Numbered from the stretch's first letter, positions 7,898-15,714 are shown. The stretch is 29,613 nucleotides of DNA from JBFWIW01 sp050253535 (GCA_050253535.1 JBFWIW010000037.1:1-29613); one strand, 5' to 3'. The notes: generated by a model not told the origin, from the letters alone. Translations and numbers: made by a program.

Positions 7898-8974
7898 TCA
7901 GGAGAGGGTCTTGTACTCACCGCTGATAATGGGGTCCATAATGGCAGCGCCATACTTGTCGTAGCACTCATCCCAGATCTCTGCGTAAACTTGCTTTAGT
8001 TCGGCCTGCATGGCCTCGGAAGGCTGGGAGATAACCCACTGGCCGTCGTCGACACCCTTCTGCTGGAGGGCCTCAGTCTCGGAGCGGAAGTACTCGGTGA
8101 ACTCATCGGAGGCGGTCTGCGCGCACTCTTTGAAGATAGCCTGATCATCCGCGCTCAGCGTATCCCAGAAGTTGGGGCTGGCGATGAAGCAGCCGCCGGA
8201 ATAGCAGTAGTTCAGTTCGGTGATGTAAGTAATGACATCGGTGATGCCCTGATTGGTGTAGTTGAAGACCGCGTTGTCAAGGCCGTCGACTGTTCCGGTC
8301 TGCAGGGCGGAGAGAACTTCGGAGCCCGCGATCATAACCGGCAGGGCGCCGCACTTCTCATAAAAACTGACGACAGATTCAACGGATGGGGTACGGATCT
8401 TGAGGCCGGTCAGATCGCTCATTTCGGTGATCGGATGCTTGACGTTTCCAACCTGACGAAAGCCGTTGCAGTAGGAAGAGATACGGATAAGCTTGTTTTC
8501 AGCCATGATGGCCGCGACCTGTTCCGAGATCCAGCCGTAAAGGTAATATTCGTCGGCTTCATCATAGTCCGAGACAAGGCCGGGCAGCCAGGCAAAGCCG
8601 AGGGCTCCGTTCAGGACGCCGTCCATGGACATGTCGTCGCTCATGAGAACGTCGAGGGTGCCCATCTGGAGCATCTGAGCCATATCCGCAGCATTTCCGA
8701 GAGATGACGCCGCGAGGACTTCAGCCTGATATCTGCCATCGGTTTTTTCCGAGACAAGCTCAGCAAAACGTTCGACGTAGGGACCTCTCGCGCCGGTGAC
8801 GTCGGCGGTAACAGTGAAGGTTGTGGGCTCGGCTGTGGACTCGGTTCCGACTTCGGCACCGGTATCCGCGGTGGTTGAGCTTCCCGGCGCGGCATTATTT
8901 CCGCAGCCGGTGAGCAGGCAAAGGGCCATTGCCAGAGCTAGGGAAAGTGCAAGAATTCTTTTGTTAATTTTCAT
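7898..8974 (-). CDS. dctP: TRAP transporter solute-binding lipoprotein (DctP type)
   Basis: 358 aa from the ATG at 8974, with GAAGGAG nine bases upstream; a TTG codon six codons earlier lies within that ribosome binding site and is unlikely to be used. The signal peptide ends in the lipobox LLTGC (Cys24), followed by a Gly/Ser/Thr-rich linker. The mature part is a DctP fold, with KIRTPSVESVVSFYEKCGALP and SALQTGTVDGLDNA, the region around the carboxylate-binding Arg, at the usual places. It binds an organic or sugar acid outside the cell and delivers it to DctQM. It is the third gene of the operon, 82 bases after the class II aldolase gene. Confidence 0.92.
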   Translation of the reverse strand: MKINKRILALSLALAMALCLLTGCGNNAAPGSSTTADTGAEVGTESTAEPTTFTVTADVTGARGPYVERFAELVSEKTDGRYQAEVLAASSLGNAADMAQMLQMGTLDVLMSDDMSMDGVLNGALGFAWLPGLVSDYDEADEYYLYGWISEQVAAIMAENKLIRISSYCNGFRQVGNVKHPITEMSDLTGLKIRTPSVESVVSFYEKCGALPVMIAGSEVLSALQTGTVDGLDNAVFNYTNQGITDVITYITELNYCYSGGCFIASPNFWDTLSADDQAIFKECAQTASDEFTEYFRSETEALQQKGVDDGQWVISQPSEAMQAELKQVYAEIWDECYDKYGAAIMDPIISGEYKTLS

Positions 8975-9056
8975 CTTTTCTTTCTCCTTCAATTAAGAAA
9001 ATATAAAATCACGCAATATTCCAGGCGTGATATTACCGGGAGTAATGTCTGCGAAC

Positions 9057-9650
9057 TTAAATTTTATTCAAAATTGCGATCTTTGAAGTGTCCTCAAGGA
9101 GCTCCGCCAAATCGAAACTTTCCTTCATCGTCCTGCCCATAGTCAGAATTCCGTGCGCGCGCATGAGATAGGCAAAGGCGTCCGTATGATCCTCCGATAC
9201 GGCGAGGCGCACGTTTTCCGCGAGCTCTGCCGAGCCAGGAGGCGCCTCCTGGATAATTGGGACGTCGATGAGTTTCAGCTTTGCCGAAACGGTATTAAGC
9301 GGTAGCTTTTCTCCGCCCAGCGAAAACGCCGTCGAGTAACATGGATGTGCGTGGATAACCGCCCCAACCTCCGGCCTGCTCTTATATATACTCAGGTGGA
9401 ATCTCGTCTCCTTCGAGGGTTTAAGTGAGGAATTGCCCTCAAGAACATTTCCGTCCATATTACAGAGGATAACGCCGTCTGCCGTAACCTCGCGCAGAGA
9501 CACATTGCTCGCAGTGATGAGAACATTTTCCCCGCAGCGCATACTGATATTCCCGCCGGCGGCGGATACAAGCCGGCGCCAGTACACCAGCTTGGAATAC
9601 TTTATTACTTCGTCCAGCTCATCCTTGTATAAAGTTTCAAAAGACCACAT
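9057..9650 (-). CDS. Class II aldolase/adducin family protein, OtnC-like
   Basis: 197 aa from the ATG at 9650, which has AGGAGG ten bases upstream; a longer frame to 9689 would overlap the kinase gene and lacks a site. Zn ligands of class II aldolases are visible: His100 and His102 in HAHP and His166 in RAHGI. Glu81 in KPSKETRFH is the usual catalytic acid. The family contains fuculose- and rhamnulose-phosphate aldolases, ribulose-phosphate epimerases, and OtnC, which decarboxylates 3-oxo-tetronate 4-phosphate to dihydroxyacetone phosphate. The neighbouring DUF1537 kinase makes an OtnC-like role plausible. The oxidising dehydrogenase and OtnI isomerase that usually accompany it are absent here. 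Confidence 0.85.
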   Translation of the reverse strand: MWSFETLYKDELDEVIKYSKLVYWRRLVSAAGGNISMRCGENVLITASNVSLREVTADGVILCNMDGNVLEGNSSLKPSKETRFHLSIYKSRPEVGAVIHAHPCYSTAFSLGGEKLPLNTVSAKLKLIDVPIIQEAPPGSAELAENVRLAVSEDHTDAFAYLMRAHGILTMGRTMKESFDLAELLEDTSKIAILNKI

Positions 9651-9667
9651 TGTTTGTTTTCCTCCTG

Positions 9668-10900
9668 TCAGATCTGTCCCCATCTGCAAAGCATTTTTTC
9701 CAGAGCGTCTTCGCTCCCTAAGCTGCCGCCTTTCAAGGCAAACTCTTTTCCGTCCGGCACCCCGCCGCGCAGCACGCCTTCGGCGACTCCCGGTTCCAGC
9801 TTTCCCCGCAGCTCAAGACGCTTGACGCCTAGCGCCCTGAAAATCGCCTGCGATGTCTCGCCTCCTATTAAGACAAGCCTGTCATATTCAGCTGTTTCAC
9901 ATATTTTTGAAGCGCAGTGCTCCATACCCGCCATAATCACCTTGCTCGTACCGGGCTTGCAGGAGTATTTCGCGACCCTCGGTACGAGGATAACGTCGCC
10001 GTTTTTATTTTTCGCGTGGAAATCGGAAACAGCCGAAACCATGGCCAAGGTGTCGCCGTCTATGACGGCATCGATATCAAGCTCCGTGACCAAAAGGCCG
10101 TTTTCCTCCGAGCGCTTGATCTGCTTTTTTGCCATCTCATACGCAGAGGCGCAGAAGCACACGCTCTTTATATCGCGCTTTTTTAAAAACCTCGGCAGCT
10201 CTTCGCCGTAAAGATAGGAGGCAAGCCCATCGGCGATGCCCAGCGAACCCGTCCAGAAGACCTTCGGATAAGCGGGAAACAGCGTTGATATGATATTGAG
10301 CGTGTCCCTTTTTGTCACGGCATCAAATACAATAATACGGCAGCCGGCAGAAACCGCCTTCTGTGTCTTTATAAGGATATCTCCGCCTTTTACGGTATCG
10401 ATGTCCACAAGCCCTATCGGAATGTCGGTGTCCTTCGCCAGTATTTCCGGGATAAACGATTTTGTCGGAGGCATTATGGGATCGTTTGCGTACAGCGATT
10501 TGTGGAGTATCTGCCCCTCGCAGTACTGGTGACCGTAGAGCGTGAAGGTGCCGAGGTCCGGCGCGTTGTCTATGATGAAGCATAGGTAGTCCGGCATAGC
10601 CAAAAGCATACCTTCCAGCTCGTATGCGTCGTTGCCGCGAAATCCGGTGCCTATCTTTTTCATAAATATCTGTTCAGGAAACTGCCTGAGCTTCGAACAC
10701 AGGGCAAAATGCCGGTCTCTTGCCACGCTGCCGGCGGTATTTCGTGAGGAGAGATTCACAGAGATAATCTCGTCGCCGCGGCGAGTGAGTTCGCTGTCTC
10801 CACTCGTGAAAATCGTCAGATTCCGGCCGCGGTCAGTAAAATAACTGCCGGAATCAGCTGCCCCCGTCAAATCGTCTGTAACTGCTGTCAGATATCTCAT
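9668..10900 (-). CDS. Four-carbon acid sugar kinase family protein (DUF1537, OtnK/OiaK-like)
   Basis: 410 aa. The N-terminal domain opens with VTDDLTGAADSGSYFTDRG, the family signature. The C-terminal nucleotide-binding domain has LVLIGGETSQAIFRALGV and EPGVAEGVL. DUF1537 enzymes phosphorylate carboxylated sugars such as threonate, erythronate derivatives or 3-oxo-isoapionate, so this is the best clue to the substrate class of the operon. It is the first gene after the promoter region at 10975-11003 and lies 17 bases before the class II aldolase. The ATG at 10900 is preceded by AGAGGC. Substrate cannot be assigned from sequence alone. Confidence 0.88.
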   Translation of the reverse strand: MRYLTAVTDDLTGAADSGSYFTDRGRNLTIFTSGDSELTRRGDEIISVNLSSRNTAGSVARDRHFALCSKLRQFPEQIFMKKIGTGFRGNDAYELEGMLLAMPDYLCFIIDNAPDLGTFTLYGHQYCEGQILHKSLYANDPIMPPTKSFIPEILAKDTDIPIGLVDIDTVKGGDILIKTQKAVSAGCRIIVFDAVTKRDTLNIISTLFPAYPKVFWTGSLGIADGLASYLYGEELPRFLKKRDIKSVCFCASAYEMAKKQIKRSEENGLLVTELDIDAVIDGDTLAMVSAVSDFHAKNKNGDVILVPRVAKYSCKPGTSKVIMAGMEHCASKICETAEYDRLVLIGGETSQAIFRALGVKRLELRGKLEPGVAEGVLRGGVPDGKEFALKGGSLGSEDALEKMLCRWGQI

Positions 10901-10974
10901 ACGCTTGCCTCTTAATAAAACGAATTATGTTCATTCGCACTTTTTTGTGTTCATTTCTCAATAAGTTTATGTTA

Positions 10975-11003
10975 AGAGTAGCACCAAACTTCCCTTGCGT
11001 CAA
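10975..11003 (-). promoter_or_regulatory. Candidate promoter of the acid-sugar operon
   Basis: On the minus strand TTGACG and TACTCT are separated by 17 bases, about 75 bases upstream of the kinase start. The -10 is weak, as expected for an activated or repressible promoter. The leader between it and the ATG contains TGTTCATT twice (10928-10935 and 10948-10955, 20 bp apart). Confidence 0.5.
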
Positions 11004-11074
11004 CGTATATTGTGTATTTAGTATGCTTGCACAAGTATTCAGTGTTGTTTTTATGGATATTGCTGTTTGATTTA

Positions 11075-11092
11075 TTGTTCGTTTTGTTCGTT
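11075..11092. promoter_or_regulatory. Candidate DeoR operator: tandem 9-bp repeat
   Basis: TTGTTCGTT occurs twice in perfect tandem, upstream of the candidate kinase promoter and downstream of the deoR terminator. The same core (TTTTGTTC, or GAACAAAA on the other strand) recurs at the regulator's own promoter, so both may be bound by the DeoR-type protein. Confidence 0.5.
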
Positions 11093-11136
11093 CTAACAAA
11101 TCAGCTGAATATACGTTACATTTAGCTGCCATTTGA

Positions 11137-11171
11137 TAAAAAATGGCCACCGCAGTAAAACTGCGGCGGCC
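11137..11171 (-). terminator. Terminator of the DeoR-type gene
   Basis: An 11-bp stem (11145-11155 with 11161-11171, one G-T wobble) is followed on the minus strand by ATTTTTTA. It lies 19 bases past the regulator stop and separates its transcript from the catabolic operon. Confidence 0.85.
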
Positions 11172-11190
11172 TGTCAAGTGAAACTGTTTA

Positions 11191-11973
11191 TTATGTGATT
11201 CGCAGATCGATACCAGTATCGGTTACGATCTTCCGCCACTCCTTTGAAATACCGGAATCGGTGACAAGAATGTCGATATCCGACATAGGAGCGAAAAAGG
11301 ATGAGCGCACAAGTCCGAATTTACTCGAATCCATTAGTAAAATCCGCGTAGCAGAAGAGGCAATAGCGGCTTTTTTATTTTCAACCTCGTGCGAATGGAT
11401 GCAGGTTATGCCGAGATTCCGGTGAAAACCGGAGGCAGAGATAAATGCCTTGTTTGCGCGGAGGCCACGGATAAATTCGACATTTTCCTTTGAGGTAAAC
11501 ATCTGGTCTTCGGGGTAGTAATAGCCGCCGCTGAAGATGATATTGATACCAATATGTTTTCTAAGCTCGGCTAAAATACTAAAATTATAACATAACACCG
11601 TGATTTCCTTATCTTTTGGGACATATTTAGAAAAGCGGTATGTCGTTGTCCCGCTGTCTATGATAAGAACGTCCTGTGGCTCGACGAGGCTCGCGGCATA
11701 TTTTGCAATGCTTTCCTTCTCGGTACTGTGTTTTATCTGCTCTAAGGTTATGTCGTAGTACTCGCCGTTATCGATCGGAACCTTCTTACTGTCCTGTAAG
11801 GTTGCGTAGCCGTAGCTTCTGTCGAGAGCGCTGTTTTTCTTCAAAATCTCCAGATCACGGCGGATAGTCATCTCCGATACGCTGAAAGTTTCGGCCAGAG
11901 CTTTGACAGACATGGTCTTATTTACTTTCAGCAACTCCAGAATCTGTATCATCCTTGTTTTTTTACTGCTCAT
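11191..11973 (-). CDS. DeoR/GlpR-family transcriptional regulator
   Basis: 260 aa from the ATG at 11973, with AAGGTG nine bases upstream. The frame is open for 42 more codons, but that stretch encodes an unrelated hydrophobic segment and covers the promoter. The N-terminal winged helix contains MSVKALAETFSVSEMTIRRDLEIL (21-44), the DeoR signature. The C-terminal DeoRC sensor domain has DSGTTTYRFSKY and FSGGYYYPEDQMF, which bind phosphorylated sugars. It probably represses the adjacent acid-sugar operon and itself, with a phosphorylated pathway intermediate as inducer. It is monocistronic with its own terminator. Confidence 0.92.
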   Translation of the reverse strand: MSSKKTRMIQILELLKVNKTMSVKALAETFSVSEMTIRRDLEILKKNSALDRSYGYATLQDSKKVPIDNGEYYDITLEQIKHSTEKESIAKYAASLVEPQDVLIIDSGTTTYRFSKYVPKDKEITVLCYNFSILAELRKHIGINIIFSGGYYYPEDQMFTSKENVEFIRGLRANKAFISASGFHRNLGITCIHSHEVENKKAAIASSATRILLMDSSKFGLVRSSFFAPMSDIDILVTDSGISKEWRKIVTDTGIDLRIT

Positions 11974-12013
11974 ATCTCGAAACACCTTAATTCCAGTATT
12001 AAACAAATTGAGC

Positions 12014-12052
12014 GAACAAAACAAGTATAGAACAAAACAAACAAAAAAACAA
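12014..12052 (-). promoter_or_regulatory. deoR promoter with repeated operator motif
   Basis: On the minus strand TTGTTT (12047-12052) and TATACT (12024-12029) are spaced by 17 bases. GAACAAAACAA (plus strand) occurs at 12014-12024 and 12030-12040, one copy on each side of the -10 element, 16 bp apart. This suggests autoregulation by occlusion of RNA polymerase. Confidence 0.55.
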
Positions 12053-12176
12053 CATATTTGCAAAAAATTTAAAAAATTCTCTCTCAAGCGCGCTGTCAAA
12101 AAATTTGAGCGATTTTTTATTCAATATATTCAAATGGCAGATTTGGGACGGACATCCAATATTTTTGTATGGAAAA

Positions 12177-12202
12177 AGCCAGATTAATAGATTAATCTGG
12201 CT
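12177..12202. other. Palindromic hairpin in the 5' region of the GH18 gene
   Basis: AGCCAGATTAAT and its exact complement are separated by 2 bases. On the minus strand it is followed by TTTTT, so it could terminate antisense transcripts. On the plus strand it would be a 12-bp stem-loop in the leader, 13 bases before the AGGAGG of the next gene. Confidence 0.45.
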
Positions 12203-12230
12203 ATATAGTTGATACAGGAGGTTTTGTCAT

Positions 12231-13835
12231 TTGCAAACAGCGAGAAAAGGCATATGTTTAATCCTTATTATTATTATGATAGCCGTTACCGCCGGAATGT
12301 CGGCTGATACTCCGGACTACAAATACAATATGTCTTACATATACTTCGGCGATTCCTCAAAATACACGCAATTGGTGGACGATTCTCTGGACTCCCTGAA
12401 CGAAGTGTCACCTTACTATTTTTCCCTTGATTCCGGCGGAGACCTTGTGCTCACCCCCGCTGTCAGCACAAGTTTTGTTCAGGAAATGCATGACGAAGGC
12501 ATTCTTGTCGTACCCTATCTCTCAAACGAATGGGATCGGGATAAGGGTATAGCTGCGCTGAACAACATGGATGCGCTTACAACAAAGCTTGCTGACGCGA
12601 TTTCCGCATATGATCTGGATGGGATAAACATTGACATTGAGAACGTGACGCCCGATGAGCGGGATGATTACGTCAGCTTTGTGCGCCTCCTTCGCGCCAA
12701 ACTTCCGGAAGGGAAACGCATCGTCGTGGCGGCGGCCGCAAACCCTTACGGAACTGTGAAAGGCTGGGCGGGGTCTTATGACTACGCCGGACTTGCCGAA
12801 TACTGCGACTATCTCATGATCATGGCCTATGACGAATCCTACAACGGCAGCGCCCCCGGTCCGGTGGCAAGTATATCATTTGTTGAAAATTCGATTAAAT
12901 ATGCTCTGAGCGTTGTTTCCAAAGATAAAATCATGCTCGGTCTCCCCTTTTACGGGCGCATCTGGTCAAACAGCGGCGGGTTCCCTTATGGCTACGGGAT
13001 AAGTGACACGCAAATAGAAACGCTGATCGATAGTTATAACGGTACGGTCACATTTAATAATAACAGTAAGTCCGCATGCGCCACAATTACCATCAAAGCT
13101 TCCGATACGAAGCCTAAGGTAGGTGGTCAGACTTTGACTGCCGGTACATATACGATATGGTATTCTAATGAGGCCTCCCTTAAAGCCGAGCTTGAGCTTG
13201 TTGGCAAATACGATATCAAAGGCACCGGAAGCTGGAGCCTCGGGCAGGAGACCGCCGATACATGGAATTATTACAAGCTTTGGCTAAACGGCTGCACTTT
13301 TTCCGACATTCAGGACAATTGGGCAAAAGATAATATTCTGACCGCTTACTTAAGCGGCTGGATGAACGGTGTCTCCGCCGGCGAATTTTCTCCCGACGCT
13401 CCGCTCACGCGCGCCCAGGCCGCGGCTCTCTTTGTCAGAATGCTCGGCCTCACCGCCGTGAAAGACAGCGCCTACAGTTTTGACGACTGCGGCGGCAGCT
13501 GGGCTGAAGCTTACATAGACACCGCCAGAAAGTATAATATTATCGCGGGGATCGGGGACAACCTCTTCGAGCCGGACAGACCCATTACGCGCGAGGAGAT
13601 CGCGGTACTTCTGGATAATATAACGGATTATACCGACAGCGGCGCGCAGACCGCCTTCAGCGACGTCACGGAGATCTCGAACCCCTGGTCTTACAGCGCC
13701 GTCAGCGCATTATGTGCAAATGGCGTCATCACAGGGTATCCGGACGGAAGCTTCAGACCGGAAAATAATGTGACGCGCGCCGAAATTGCGGCAATGATAA
13801 CAAGGATTGATACCTCTCGGCTGCAAAACACCTGA
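12231..13835 (+). CDS. Secreted GH18-family glycosidase with three SLH domains
   Basis: 534 aa with a TTG start, chosen because ACAGGAGG lies nine bases upstream and the signal peptide (KGICLILIIIMIAVTAGMSA) begins right after it. Residues 30-350 form a glycoside hydrolase 18 barrel with the catalytic motif DGINIDIE (130-137, acid/base Glu137) and LMIMAYDESY. The type resembles the spore cortex/cell-wall N-acetylglucosaminidases of the YaaH/SleL group. Three S-layer homology domains follow (about 357-406, 417-466, 476-525), each with the TRAxxA or TREEIA-like core, anchoring the enzyme to cell-wall polymers. Likely role: cell-wall remodelling or chitin/peptidoglycan-derived glycan hydrolysis at the surface. 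It is monocistronic with a terminator 20 bases later. Confidence 0.9.
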   Translation: MQTARKGICLILIIIMIAVTAGMSADTPDYKYNMSYIYFGDSSKYTQLVDDSLDSLNEVSPYYFSLDSGGDLVLTPAVSTSFVQEMHDEGILVVPYLSNEWDRDKGIAALNNMDALTTKLADAISAYDLDGINIDIENVTPDERDDYVSFVRLLRAKLPEGKRIVVAAAANPYGTVKGWAGSYDYAGLAEYCDYLMIMAYDESYNGSAPGPVASISFVENSIKYALSVVSKDKIMLGLPFYGRIWSNSGGFPYGYGISDTQIETLIDSYNGTVTFNNNSKSACATITIKASDTKPKVGGQTLTAGTYTIWYSNEASLKAELELVGKYDIKGTGSWSLGQETADTWNYYKLWLNGCTFSDIQDNWAKDNILTAYLSGWMNGVSAGEFSPDAPLTRAQAAALFVRMLGLTAVKDSAYSFDDCGGSWAEAYIDTARKYNIIAGIGDNLFEPDRPITREEIAVLLDNITDYTDSGAQTAFSDVTEISNPWSYSAVSALCANGVITGYPDGSFRPENNVTRAEIAAMITRIDTSRLQNT

Positions 13836-13855
13836 CATGCTTTGAAGCTGATTCA

Positions 13856-13904
13856 AAAAAGACATGCTGATTTCGGTTTTGCCGGGTTATCAGCATGTCT
13901 TTTT
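13856..13904 (+). terminator. Terminator of the GH18-SLH gene
   Basis: A 16-bp stem (13856-13871 with 13889-13904) ends in TTTTT. It starts 21 bases after the stop codon. Confidence 0.88.
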
Positions 13905-13961
13905 GAACAATATACTAAATCATAAGAATTTTCCCGGCCACTTGTCTTCTTTTATACTTCA

Positions 13962-13986
13962 TACTACTATTTGATCGAGTTGAAAA
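13962..13986 (+). repeat. Short dispersed repeat, copy 1 (ACTACTATTTGAT...)
   Basis: TACTACTATTTGATCGAGTTG followed by an A run. Related sequences, all intergenic and in the same orientation, are at 15927-15954 and 28479-28507. Function unknown. Confidence 0.4.
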
Positions 13987-13992
13987 AAAAGT

Positions 13993-14040
13993 AACGGGCA
14001 GGGCCAATCATCCGGTTTTGCGTGATTGGAACTGCCCGTT
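13993..14040. other. Long imperfect stem-loop in a 510-base gap
   Basis: AACGGGCAG and CCAATCA pair with TGATTGG and CTGCCCGTT, interrupted by one symmetric 2-nt mismatch (GG opposite AA). It is not followed by a T run on either side. The gap 13836-14345 otherwise holds the GH18 terminator, a short dispersed repeat and, at 14100-14340, smaller stem-loops but no gene I can support. Confidence 0.45.
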
Positions 14041-14345
14041 GCCCGGCTATAATGGCGTATTTTTTGTTTTAAGTAAGTATTTTTTTGCTATACAGCAATT
14101 TTCGCTTACATTTGGTTTGAAAATCGTGATAAAATATCATAGCGGTGTGTAGTTCTGACAAACGTAAATCCAATTGTCAGCGCAAAACGCTCTTTAACCA
14201 GCATGACAGGAGATGGTAATACCCTCGGCTCGGAGGGCGGCGGCTAGGGCGTACATATTATTTTCAACGGTATGGCGGAGCGATATGTCAGCTGCCTGGC
14301 AAAACTGTACCGGGCAGATTCTCAAATAATGTTTGTAGGTAAAGT

Positions 14346-14543
14346 ATGGCGTCGCTTATCCGCTGCTCAGACGCAAAATCATTTGAAATACCTGATTGCA
14401 TCGGGCTGCCTGAAAACGAAAAATGCAGACGGCCCAATGTTTTGACTTGTATCGGAGCAGAATGTCCATACTATCAGAAGACCAGCAGCCTGACTGGGGC
14501 GCAGGAGCGGCTGCGCTTTCTGGATGAAGATGAAGAAGCGTAA
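14346..14543 (+). CDS. Small Cys-rich conserved protein (65 aa)
   Basis: Starts MASLIRCSDAKSFEIPDC and contains five cysteines, including CRRPNVLTCIGAECPYYQ, a pattern I associate with a short conserved clostridial protein of unknown function that may bind a metal. The upstream GTAGG is a weak ribosome binding site. It is followed 63 bases later by the CarD-type gene on the same strand and may be co-transcribed. The 240 bases upstream contain two possible hairpins (CCCTC...GAGGG at 14221-14236 and CTGCCTGG...CCGGGCAG at 14293-14318) that could form a structured leader. Confidence 0.6.
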   Translation: MASLIRCSDAKSFEIPDCIGLPENEKCRRPNVLTCIGAECPYYQKTSSLTGAQERLRFLDEDEEA

Positions 14544-14606
14544 AAATACTTCGGCGAATTACCGCTCCTGGATAGACGCCGGCGCAAAATTTCGGAGGTA
14601 GCACGA

Positions 14607-15143
14607 GTGTATCAGGTTGGAGATTTTATCCTTTATGGAAGCACAGGCGTGTGCAGGGTCACGGATATAGTTACGCGCGATCTGGCGGGAGTGGGCAAAA
14701 AACAGCTCTATTACGTCCTTAACCCCTTGTATCAGAACTGCGTCATTTCCACACCGGTAAATGCTACGAAAGTATTTACGCGTCCGATAATTACAAAAGA
14801 CGAGGCCGAGCGGCTTATCGACACAATACCTACTATTCGGGCAGAAGCGTATCACAGCCGAATAGCGGGTCAGCTTTCAGAGCACTATGAGGCTTCCCTT
14901 AAAACTCATGACTGCGCTGATTTGATTGAGCTTACCATGTCCATATACGCAAAAAAAAAATTCGCGGAGCAGCAGAAACGCAAATTTGGTTCTATCGATG
15001 AACGGTTTATGAAGTGCGCGGAAGAGCTGCTTTACGGTGAACTGGCCGCAGCTCTTGCAATCTCAAAAGACAAAGTACCTGAATATATCGCTGAGAGAGT
15101 AAACGGAAAGCAGAGGGAGAACATAGATGAATTTAATGAATGA
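14607..15143 (+). CDS. CarD-family transcriptional regulator
   Basis: 178 aa with a GTG start; GGAGG lies eight bases upstream. The N-terminus MYQVGDFILYGSTGVCRVTDI is the RNA polymerase-interacting (Tudor-like) CarD/CdnL/TRCF domain. The rest is helical, including KKKFAEQQKRKFGSIDERFMKCAEELLYGELA, typical of the CarD DNA-binding C-terminal domain. These proteins bind the RNA polymerase beta subunit and stabilise open complexes at many promoters. The next gene overlaps its 3' end by 17 bases, so the two are translationally linked. Confidence 0.9.
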   Translation: MYQVGDFILYGSTGVCRVTDIVTRDLAGVGKKQLYYVLNPLYQNCVISTPVNATKVFTRPIITKDEAERLIDTIPTIRAEAYHSRIAGQLSEHYEASLKTHDCADLIELTMSIYAKKKFAEQQKRKFGSIDERFMKCAEELLYGELAAALAISKDKVPEYIAERVNGKQRENIDEFNE

Positions 15144-15510
15144 ACAGGTGCGTCACCATCAATTTGGAATTGGAACTATTACCGGTCAGACCACGACGAC
15201 GGTCAAGGTGGAGTTCTGTCAGCAGCAAGGCGTTAAGAATTTTCTCTATCCTTCCGCATTTGAATCGTTCCTCGAGCTGTGCGGTCCCGCTTCACAGGCG
15301 CTGATGAATGACGAGCTCCGGCAAAGCCGCGAACAAATCGAGGCTGCGCGGAAGAAGCGTGAGGAGGAAAAAGAAAAACGCCTGGAAGAAGAACAGCGCG
15401 CCCTGCTTGAGCAAAAACGCGCCTCCGCCAAAAAACGCTCTTCAGCAAAAAAAATACCGGCAAAACCAAAGCGGCAGCCGGAGCCTGCCAATGAGCGTGA
15501 CGACATATAA
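15127..15510 (+). CDS. Unrecognised coiled-coil protein overlapping the CarD gene
   Basis: 127 aa; the ATG at 15127 lies inside the last codons of the CarD gene with GAGGGAG upstream. The N-terminal part (VRHHQFGIGTITGQTTTTVKVEF...LYPSAFESFLEL) looks like a small beta-barrel of the Tudor/CarD-like or UvrD-C-terminal type. The second half (about 65-110) is a highly charged coiled coil of Arg/Lys/Glu, with a basic tail rich in Lys and Pro. It may be a nucleic-acid or RNA polymerase-associated partner of the CarD protein; that is inference. No terminator follows immediately. Confidence 0.7.
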   Translation: MNLMNEQVRHHQFGIGTITGQTTTTVKVEFCQQQGVKNFLYPSAFESFLELCGPASQALMNDELRQSREQIEAARKKREEEKEKRLEEEQRALLEQKRASAKKRSSAKKIPAKPKRQPEPANERDDI

Positions 15511-15714
15511 AACAGGACAAAGGAATGCGGCATACACCCTGTGCGAATAGAGAAAAACGGCAACACCCGATGCGGATAAAAAGCGGAAAGGAACACCCCC
15601 TGATCATTTGAAAACAGCTGAATAATAAAAAAAAGTCCCGGTTACTGTCCCCGCGTTCTTTCGCTGTGCGAAAGACTTTTCAAAAATCGCGCCCAGTGTA
15701 CATGACTTTTTATT

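Noticed and set aside
10854..11177. Minus-strand 107-codon frame between deoR and the DUF1537 kinase
   Set aside because: It covers the deoR terminator, the operator-like repeats and the promoter, and overlaps the kinase start in another frame.
14205..14260. Fluoride-riboswitch-like GGAGATGG string
   Set aside because: Only the first short motif is similar; the remaining conserved parts of the class are absent and the next gene is not a fluoride exporter.
15233..15607. Antisense frames over the coiled-coil gene
   Set aside because: Shadows of the Lys/Glu-rich repeats on the coding strand; no start signal.
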